Source: Lachnospiraceae bacterium (GTDB taxonomy: Bacteria; Bacillota; Clostridia; Lachnospirales; Lachnospiraceae). From it: a stretch of 64,000 nucleotides of DNA. A program made the translations under genes and the position numbers. The notes beneath the pieces were generated by a model, which was given only the letters and a program-made list of their open reading frames with translations, made no database searches and was not told the origin of the DNA. Positions 1 through 9,900 of this stretch are shown here, piece by piece (the first letter of the stretch is position 1; each line of letters opens with the position of its first letter). The stretch is from positions 1 to 64,000 of the forward strand of contig JAFQCK010000098.1 of NCBI GenBank assembly GCA_017416465.1, read 5' to 3'.

Positions 1-522
1 ACTAATACCTTTGGTATTAAGATAGCACAAAATGCTTTTTCTTTCCAGCTAAAACAACTTTTTGACAGATTAAATCTGCTAAATCAGCAAATTGCTGAAC
101 TTGATGCAGAAATTCTTAAATATTACGAAACTTTTGATTGTTTCCTACATACAATTCCAAATATCTCACCTATTCTTGCAGCTTGCATTTTAAGTGAGAT
201 TGGAGATATTAAAAGATTTAGAAACTCTGCATCTTTAGTAGCTTATGCAGGTATTGATCCCACTGTCAAACAATCCGGTGAATTCTGCTCTACCAGAAAT
301 CATATGTCAAAACGTGGTTCGCCATATCTCAGACATGCCATATTCCTTGCGGCATGTTGCTGTTCTTTTCATGATAATCCTTTAAATGATTATTATAAAA
401 AGAAACGAAGTCAAGGTAAACATCATCTAAGCGCAGTTGGTGCAGTATCGAATAAGTTAACTACCATTATATATGCCATCCTAAGAGATGGTAAACCGTA
501 TGAACCGATAAAGTTTGTATAA
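1..522 (+). CDS. IS110-family transposase, C-terminal part (5' end outside window)
   Basis: An open frame runs from base 1 to the stop at 520-522 (173 codons visible). The translation matches the C-terminal Transposase_20 region of IS110/IS116/IS902 transposases: a helix-hairpin-helix-like stretch with IPNISPILAACILSEIG, then SLVAYAGIDP and a Ser/Gly motif, then a basic segment ending in a short tail after YAILRDGKPY. These enzymes carry out site-specific insertion with an N-terminal RuvC-like DEDD domain, which would lie before base 1 and cannot be checked. The direction is opposite to the neighbouring RHS locus and its stop lies only 49 bases from the 3' end of the putative immunity gene. 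Whether the element is complete upstream is unknown. Confidence 0.88.
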   Translation, partial: TNTFGIKIAQNAFSFQLKQLFDRLNLLNQQIAELDAEILKYYETFDCFLHTIPNISPILAACILSEIGDIKRFRNSASLVAYAGIDPTVKQSGEFCSTRNHMSKRGSPYLRHAIFLAACCCSFHDNPLNDYYKKKRSQGKHHLSAVGAVSNKLTTIIYAILRDGKPYEPIKFV

Positions 523-571
523 CAAGCAAAAATACTTCAAAATCTTTTCTTAAGCCCCTCAAAAGAGAGGC
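523..571. mobile_element. Probable right end of the IS110-like element, with small inverted repeat
   Basis: This 49-base gap separates the transposase stop from the next gene's stop. It contains an imperfect hairpin running slightly past the gap (about 552-573: AAGCC-CTC paired with GAG-GGCTT around AAAA). IS110 elements lack conventional terminal inverted repeats, so the exact boundary cannot be placed by eye. The hairpin may equally be a shared transcription terminator for the two convergent genes. Confidence 0.35.
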
Positions 572-967
572 TTAGTTGTGATGCATATAACTTACCATAA
601 ACTTTATCAACTTATTAATCCACACTTTTATATCTTCTATGGATAAAGTAACCATTGGTATCACTTTACCTTCGTTACTAAGAAATAATAATTCGATTCC
701 GTAATTATCACTTTCTTTACCAACCACCACTGCATGTGGACCCATTAAATTGAAAACAGTAAACAATTCCATATTTTGATAAAAAAAATGTTCTCTATCT
801 TTATCAGGTAAAAAAGAAATAAATAATTTAGAAATTATCTTATCTAAACATTCTCCACCCAAAGGAATAAATTCACCATTTGCTAACAAATATACCTCAC
901 ACCATATTCTATCATGTATTGTTAGTTTTATTTTTCTTCCTTGAGCTTCCAACTCTAATTCATCCAT
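572..967 (-). CDS. Small cytosolic protein, putative immunity protein of the RHS toxin
   Basis: This 131-residue protein has no signal peptide or membrane segment, and I do not recognise its family. Its ATG overlaps the last 13 bases of the RHS gene (the toxin ends TGG ATG AAT TAG and this gene starts ATG GAT GAA TTA G), so translation is probably coupled. A small, acidic-leaning protein tightly overlapping the variable 3' end of an RHS gene is the classic position of a cognate immunity gene. That role is inferred from context alone. It is the last gene of the locus before the IS110 fragment, so further tip or immunity cassettes may have been lost there. Confidence 0.7.
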   Translation of the reverse strand: MDELELEAQGRKIKLTIHDRIWCEVYLLANGEFIPLGGECLDKIISKLFISFLPDKDREHFFYQNMELFTVFNLMGPHAVVVGKESDNYGIELLFLSNEGKVIPMVTLSIEDIKVWINKLIKFMVSYMHHN

Positions 968-3900
968 GGTGATAATACCTCCTCTCCATTATTATAGAAT
1001 TTGATATTTCCAGACAATCTACCCCAATTATCACGAATGTACCTTAATTCTCCCGATGTAGTTTTATTCATATATTTACTCGTTCCATTTAAAATACCAT
1101 CTACATCTTGCATATTGGTTAAATCAAAATGAATATAATTCCCTTGTTTTACAGTATTTTCAATGGTATCTGTACTAAACTTCAACCAATCCGAGCCATA
1201 TCCCATATCATAAGGATTCCCTACATCACTTAGCAATTTTCCACCTGCACTTCTTTGTAATTCAACTAACTTACCACTAGCAGATGGACCATACACCAAA
1301 TCATTTTCTCCAAATTTTAGACTTGACTTTCCATAGCTGGTCTTACTTATATTCAAAATACCCCTATTATCCGTCTTCAACTTACTAGCAGTTTCCTTAA
1401 CCCCACTCCACTTCTTCGCTACATTCCCTGCATAACTCTTTCCAAAGTTCCACATGCTCTTTCCTGTAGCTGAAGCTGTATAGACATTAAGTGCCATTGA
1501 TCCTGCTTCAAACAGAGTATCCCATGTAAAGAATTCTCCATTTTTAACATTGTTGTAGATGTTTTTCGCACCACTTACCACTCCTACTGAAGCCATTGTA
1601 AAGGTTGTAGCTGTACTTACTGCTTTTGTTGTTGTACTTACTATCTTTGCCGCCTTTGCACATTTCATTACCGAAAGTGTTCCGGATGCAACATTTCCGA
1701 CTGCCGGTAAGCCTGATATAAAGCTTAAGGTTGCCATTGTGGTATTACCTTCTGCCATATACCAACAACCGTTTATAAAGTCTGCTATTCCTCCTATAAT
1801 TCCGCATTCCATTCCCACAAGAGTAAGAAATGAATGTCCTGCATCATTAAGCTTCTTTAATGGCGATAAGCCAAACGGGTCTGTATATGATAAAGGATTT
1901 CCCTGCACATAACTGTAACGGTTAAGGCTCTGTGAATTGGTTAAATCTCCTCTTAAGATGTCCTGATTGATGAATCTCTTTATCTCTGTATTATAAAACC
2001 TTGCTCTCATATGGTAAAGACCGTTTTCATCAGTCCTTACTCCATACATTCCGTTGTAGAGATATTCTGTTTTTTCACTGTCTCCGCTTAAAAGCTCTCC
2101 ATATGTTCCGTAAGTGTATTTTTCTACTATCTCGCCACTTTCATTGGTAAGCTTTGTTGTACTTCCAAGGTTGTTGTAGTGATAGAAAATTGTGCCATCA
2201 GTATTGTTTGTACCTGTATTATTACGTTCTACATCAATACCTTCTGCATTTGTTTCATATAACAATCCTGTACCATAGATATAGTTCGATTTATCGTAGT
2301 TATTTTTTCCTATAGCTTTATAACTACTTTCTAATACTTGTGACAAACTGCCCGCTACATCCGTAACATATGTGGTTGTACCCTCTTTTGTAGTCTTACT
2401 TATAAGTGTGTTTTCAGCATCATACTCATAAGTTGTATCACCTACTCTTATAAGTCGATTTCTACAGTCATACTCATATTCAACCATTTTCCCGTCTAAC
2501 GGACCATATATCATGTTTCCATCAGCGTCATATTTTACTTCTTCACCATTATATCTGATTAAGCGGTTTGCCTCGTCATATTCCATTTTTATGGATTTGA
2601 TATCTGTCAGGTTTTTATGTATTCCTTCGACTTCATTTCCTGTGGAGCTTATGATGTTGCCTACATTGTCATAAGTGTAATGATATTCATTTATAACAGA
2701 GTTGTCAGATAGTTTAACATCTTTGATTACTGTTACATTACCTTTTTCATCATAAGTTCTTTCTTCCCTTGTGCCGTCAGGTCTGTCAATTGATATAACA
2801 TTTCCTACTCCGTCATAGGTGTAGTAAGTTACTCTGCCTTGACTGTCTGTTACGGTCTTCTTTCTGCCTGATGAATAGTAAGTGTATCTTATTACTTCTC
2901 CCCCCGGATATGTAAGGGTTATTATGTTTCCAAGCTCATCATAGCCGTAAGTTATGGTGTTTCCGTTAGTGTCAGTATATGATGTTACTCGATTCATAGA
3001 GTCATAGGTTCTTTCTATCGTCTTTGTTTCTTTATCTTCTCCCTTCTTTTCCTCTGTTACTTTAAGTACATTTCCGTTTGCGTCATATTCATAAGTTATT
3101 GTTCCTGCTTCATCTTCTGTACTTATAAGTCTGCCAACTTCATCATAGGTATATTTTGTCTCCTGATTTCTTGCATTTTTACTGCTTTCCAAGAGACCTG
3201 AAGCATTATAAGTGTTACTGTATACACAACCGATAGGATTTGTTTCACTGATTTTTCTTCCCATGGAATCATATTCATAGGACGTTGTTCCACCCATGGC
3301 ATCTGTTACTGATATCATGTTGCCGTCACTGTCGTAGATACATGAAACAATACTGTCCAGTGGGTCAGTTACAGAAACTAATCTTCCTGTTTTGTCATAA
3401 CTGTATGAGGTTGATATTTCTTTTCTTGAAGGTAGTGTTACATCATCCTCATTATCACTTTCAACATCATTGCTCTCATCTGCATCTGCATTTTCACTGT
3501 CTGTACTCTCATCACTTCCTGTACTTTCCTCAACCAACACTCCGTCTTTATATGTCACTGTCCTTAATAACTCATTATTAAGTCCGTATTCATAACAGCT
3601 TTCGTTTCCTGCCTCATCAGTTCTTTTTACCATGTTTCCTGCAAGGTCATACTCATAGGTTATGCTGTATCCGTTTGGATTGGTTTCTTTTATGAGGTTT
3701 CCTGTCTTGTCATATTCATATGTTGTACTGTTACCATCCTCGTCTGTGTATTTTATTAGTCTTGAAAGGCTGTCATATTTATATAACACAAATATTTCGC
3801 CGTTTTCTTTTGTTTCGGTTGATACCTTTGTAAGTCTGTTACGGTTATCATATTCAAGTCTTGCCACAGTACCGTCTGCCATTGCTTTACTTATGCAGTT

Positions 3901-6900
3901 TCCATTACCATCATAGCTATAGGTTGTCTTATTGCCGTTTTTATCAGTTTCACCTATTAATCTTCCGTTTGAATCATATTCATAAGTTATGCTCTGTGAA
4001 AGGGCATCAGTTTCTTTTATTACTCTTCCCATGGCATCATATTCGTATGTTTTATGGTTCTTTATACCGTCTGATGTTTTTATTATGTTTCCGTTTTCAT
4101 CATAGGTATATAATTCCATACTGCCGTCAGGATATTTTGTGGCTGTAAGCTTTCCATTCAGGTCATAGATATAACTTATTTCTTTTCCTGAACTGCTTAT
4201 CTCCTTTACAAGCTGTGACAGTTCATTATACTCATATTTTACGGTTTCGTTTAATTCATTGGTTTCCTCCGTAACATTTCCCATTGCGTCGTATTTAAAT
4301 GTTTCTTCGGTGCCGTCAGGGTTTGTTACTTTTATAAGGTTTCCTGCGCTGTCATATTCATATGCGGTCTTTTTACCGTCAGGTGTTATAACTGCTGTAT
4401 TTTTGCCTGTTATGTCATACTCATAGGTTGTTGTTCTTCCCATTTCATCAGTTTCAGTAAGCTTATTACCGTACTTATCATAGGTGTAACTCTTTGTATA
4501 ACCCATTTCATTTACTTCCATCACAGGTCTGTTCATTTTATCATAGACATATTCTTTTGATGTATTGTCAGGGTTTATTATCTTTGTAACACGACCTGCC
4601 TCGTCATACTCACTTTTTGTAACGTTTCCGTTAGAATCAGTTGTCTTTGTAAGCATTCCGTTTTCATATTCATAGGTTATGCTTCCGATACCTTCTATGG
4701 TCTTTTTAGTTACCTGTGCATTTTCATTGTATTCATAGGTAGTCTTTCCGCCTGCAAAGTCCGTAACGCTTGTTAAAAGGTTTTTCTCATCATAAGTATG
4801 GTAAGATGAGTTTCCAAGACTGTCAGTGATTACTGTTACATTATCCCTGTCATCATACTGATATGAGGTTGTATTACCGTTTTGGTCTGTTACTGATGTC
4901 TGTCTGTTCTTTTCATCATATGCGTATCTTACAATTCCCGAAAGTGCATCTTTTTCATAGATTTCATTTCCGTTATCGTCATAAGAAATCTCTGTTATAT
5001 TTCCATTATTATCTGTACTTTGTACTATTAATCCTTTTGGATTTACAACTATGCTTCCTGTATTACCGTTTGCGTCAGTAGCTGTAACTGTTGTAAATGT
5101 ACCGTCATATTTTTCTTCTTCCGTATAAGTGATTGTAAGGGCATTTTTTGTTTCATCAGCATCAGTTTGCGAGATTACCCTTCCATTATCATCATATATA
5201 TTTGATACATAGGTTACTCCCTCACAGTCTGTCTGTGTAAGCATTCTTCCCTTTTCATCATAGGTATAGGTTGTGGTTTCTGAAAGAAGGTTTGTATAAG
5301 ATGTAAGAAGTTCGCCCTCATATTCAAAGGTTGCTTTTCTTTTTCCGTCGCTTACCTCTGTTACCATTCCTTCTTCATTATAGGTTATAACCAGACTTTT
5401 TCCTGTTACAGGGTCAGTTACGGTCTTTTTGTTATCTGTATAAGTGATTGTTACAACTCTGCCGTTATTATCTGTTATCTTTATGTTTCTTCCCGTAGCG
5501 TCGTAAGTATATATTTCCTGTGCAGGAGTTATTACATCTATTGTACCGTCTGTTCTTCTTATTACCTTAAAGTCTTCGGCGTGTGTTGATATCGGAACGT
5601 ATTCCACTTCAACGGCTTTTCCTTCTTTATCATTAACTACTGTTCCATCCTCGTTAAATGTTATGTCATTTTCAAGATAGATTATGTTTCCGTTTGCCGT
5701 TCCCTTATAGCTTGTACTAAATGAATTTTTTTCTACAAAGGTTACAAGCTTTCCTGCCGACATCTTATATATTATGCTGTTTCCGGTGTCTTTTATAAGG
5801 GTTTCAAAGTTGTTTGAGAAGCCTTTTCCGTTTTCACCAAAGTAGGTGTTCATCATCGAATTATACTCTATATCAAAGTTTAATTCTTTTACACCGCTTA
5901 CGCTTATTACTGAAATGTTATCTGTAAATGCTCCTGTTGTAAGGTCTATCGGGTCACCGAAGAAGCTTTTTCTCTGTTTGTAAGTTTTTATTGACCTTGT
6001 TATGTGACTGTCGATTGGTTCTACAGTTATCTTTACTCCTGTTACTTCACCTGCAAGTGTATCAATAAGAACATTTTTAAGATTGTATGCTACAGCTTCC
6101 GGATTCTGTTTTGTCTGTACTGAAAACTTTTCATAATATGTACCGAGTATCTCATCACCCGGATTTAATACCGGTACGGTTATTATATCTCCCTTACAAA
6201 GTACCGGTATCTGGCTACATCCTGACGGTACGGTGTATACTATCGGCTTAGTCTTTTCAGGTTTTATTACTTCATCGTTTATCTCATCATTTATTGTTAT
6301 CTCTTCTCTTTTTTCCTCATATGAATAGCTTCCAAGTGAGGTGGAGAAGTTATAAAAGCTTCTGTCTGATTCGTTTACTATTTTAAACTGTATGTAATAG
6401 TTTTCATCTATATATGCCTTTGATTCAGGGCTTATTATTATGTGAAGTCCTTCACCCGTTGATACGCTGAATTCATTTTCAGCTTCAAAGTGTGCACTTA
6501 CTTTTCTCTCAAATGGCATAAGTGTTCCGCTAAAGTCTGCCTCTAACTTATATGTTCCGCTCTTATCTCCTTTTACTATCCATGAAGCGTTTTTCTTCTG
6601 CTGACCTGCAATGTCTCCCATGTCTATGATTTTACTCTGTCCTTCAATTGTTTCTGCAAGGGATACACCATCAGGCAGTATTAATTCCGCCTGTGAGTTT
6701 TCTATTATGTATTTACTGTCTGCAGCATTTAGAATGCTTAGATTTACGTTATACATTTCTTTTAACCACGATACTGTCTGCGCGGTTGATATAACTGCTA
6801 TTATCGGCTCTTCAGGGTCAATCTGCACTACTTTTGGAAGGTTTTTAGGTGGGGTTGAACCTCCGCCTCCTCCCGGTGTGATTGTAATTCCACCACCGCC

Positions 6901-9900
6901 TCCGCTGGTAGAATTATTTATTACAGGCTTTAATTCTCCTCCGTTTCCGGTGCTTATGTATGTTATGGTTTCAGGCACAGGCTTTTCTTCAAGTTTTACC
7001 TGTACCGTAAATGCAAACTGATTTAAGTTATTAGGGTTACTTATATCAACTCCCGCATCTATTATCTCCTGAAGCTCCATTTTTTCAACGGTAAGCTCTC
7101 CTACTATCAAATCTCCTTTTTCAAGTACGATTTTTCCGGTGTTTTTCTTAAATCTGCTAAGCTCTATCTCGATTTCTTTAGGAAGATATCCGTTTGCATA
7201 TCCTGCAACCTCATAGATTCCTTCTTTGTCACATATCTGTATATAACCGAATCCGTCTGTTTTTAAGGTGGTTATGTCTCCAGTACTGTTTTTTATGTAT
7301 ACATCAGCATAGGAGAGTCTGTTTCCGGCTGTATCTGTTACTATTATATCTGCAACAGCATTTGTGGCTACATCAAGTACCCTTACTGCCATTGTTTTAC
7401 TGTCTTCGTTTCCTGATGTGTCTGTTACCGTAAGGGTTACAAGGTAATCTCCCGCCTTATCATAGGTGTAGATAAAGCCCGGACCTTGCATTGTATCTCC
7501 GTTACCCATATCCCACTTATATTCCGCTATTTTTACATTGTCTGTTGAAGCTGAACCGTCAAATGCTGTTTCGTAGCCTGTAAGTGTGTTTACACACTCG
7601 GTTAATACTGCCGTAGGTTTTACCTTGTCTTCATCTGTTGCCATGGCGGTATAGACCTGTGAGGTAACATAATTGTTATAATTATCATAGGCTTCCACTC
7701 TGTATTTGTATGTTTTTAACGGTTCTATACCTGTATCCGTATATGTGTTTTTCGAAATGGTTGCAATAACCTTATAGTTATCACTTTCATAATCTGCCCT
7801 AAGTACCTTGTAACAGTAGAAATCTTCCTCTGTATTTTTTTCAATATTTAAGGTTATCTTATAGCCTTCTTCCACGAATGTTACATCAGGGGATGACGGT
7901 GCTGTTTTATCAAGAATGAAGGTAGTTTCTTTACAGTTACTGATGTTTCCGTAGATGTCAGTTGCATATACTCTTATCTCATATTTTCCTTCATTATATT
8001 CTGATAAATCAAGGGTCTGTTCAAATAATACCGAACGTTTTCCACCCGCATTATATTCAGCAATTCTTTCATAGTCCTGTGACTTATCATCTGCACTCTT
8101 TATGTCTGCTATGATTTTTTCCACTCCGCTGTTATCAGTTACTGCTACCTGTAAATATACTTTTTTACCTGTTGTGCTGTTATTCGCAGGTGAAAGTCCT
8201 GCTATTCCAGGAACTTCCTTATCTTCTCTTACCTGTACTGTTACTTCTTTACTGCAGACACTTACATTTCCTGCTATATCCACAGCCGATACTCTGTATC
8301 TGTAAGTGTTTCCTGCTGTTACGGATGTATCATAATAACCTATTTTATTATGATTTCCTGATATAAGAGTAAATGTTTCACTATCTCCTTCGGCTCTTTC
8401 TATTTTGTAACAGCTTACATCATCATCTGTTATTTCCCACTGTATGTGAGCATATCCTTCGCTTCCTGTACCAAGTACATTTTTAGGTCTTGAAGGCGCG
8501 GTATGGTCTATGATGTATTTGCTTATAACATCTGTACCATCACTTAATAAGGCGTTTTTGTTTCCATATTTATCATAGGCTTCGAATTTTATATAGATTT
8601 CGCCTTCTTCCATATCTGATATGTCTAGTGTATATGAAAGTGTTTCACTGCTTGTACCCTTAGCGGTTACTTTTGCAAGCTGATTATATGTTTTATTGTC
8701 TAATGAGTATGAAAATACTCCATATCCTATCTGATAGTTATCAGATACCTGCATTGAGAGGTTTAATGCATCTTTATACTTTGACTGCTTTGGAAGTATA
8801 CTGTTTATAACCGGTGCTATTTCATCCGCTGTAGTGCTAATTGTTATTATATCTGATGATTCACCTCTGTTGTCACAATTATCATATGCTGTAACTATGT
8901 ATGAATATGACGTTTCAGGCGACAGACCTGTGACATTATACCCTAATGTGTTAGTTACTCTTTTTATTTCTTTAGTTTCCATTGTCGATGTATCAAGAAC
9001 TTCCTCCACCATAAAGTATGCAAAGTCTGTTTCCTCTACATCTTCCCAGCGTAACTGTATACTTGTTGAAGCACTTGTACAGTCTGAAAAGGTCATTTTT
9101 CCTATTCCCTGATTGTCGATTTCATATCTTTTAGTAAATTCCTCAATGCTTTCGTTTCCTGCTTCGTCTACTGCGATTGCAATAATTGTACATGCTCCAT
9201 TTTCGCATTTTGTGGTATCAAAACTAACCACAGAGGTATCTTCTGTAGTTTGACCGATATATGTTTTTTCTTCATTGTCGGCATTTTCTTTCCTGTAATA
9301 GAATTTTATACTTTCTACCTTTAAGTTATCCTTAGCCTCCGCTTTAAGACTTACCGTTTTGGAAAGTTTTTTAGATTCCGGCAAAATCATGGAAACTTCA
9401 GGTGCTTTTTTATCTTTTTCGGTAAATATGTTTACCGTATCTGTAGGCAGACTTTCTTTACCGTATTCGTCTACTGCAGTTAAGTAGTATTCGTATATTT
9501 TTCCTGCCTCTACTGTTTTATCAGTATATCTTGAAGACATTCCTCCATTTATGGCTGCAATTTTTGTAAAAAATACTTCCGTATCTGCTTTTCTGTATAT
9601 AGCGTATTTTGTTACATCTATACTTGTTGCAGGGTTGAAGCTTAGTATGTTTGCTCCATTGTCTGTTTCAGCCTTAAGGTTTGTTGGAGGCGTAGGTGGT
9701 TCGTTTGTAAAGGTATATGTTGAAATTTGTTCAGAACAGTTACCTACTTTGTCATATACTCTTACTTTAAGCTCATACTCTTTTTTAGTTTCAAGCTTTG
9801 AAATATTCCAATCGAAATAACTACGATAGTCATTTATACTATAATATAAATATAAGCCCTCACTTAATGTAACCCAGTTACCACTTTTACTTTCCCTATA

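Noticed and set aside
3285..5081. Several plus-strand open frames rich in Tyr, His, Leu and Cys
   Set aside because: They are shadows of the RHS frame on the other strand, have biased composition and lack ribosome sites.
2300..5400. Regular periodic repetition that could suggest a CRISPR-like or satellite array
   Set aside because: The period is the coding of YD repeats in the minus-strand RHS gene; repeats are degenerate and in frame, with no spacers.
6611..7021. Plus-strand open frame of 136 codons
   Set aside because: It lies antisense inside the RHS gene, over its Gly-rich linker, with no ribosome site or recognisable domain.
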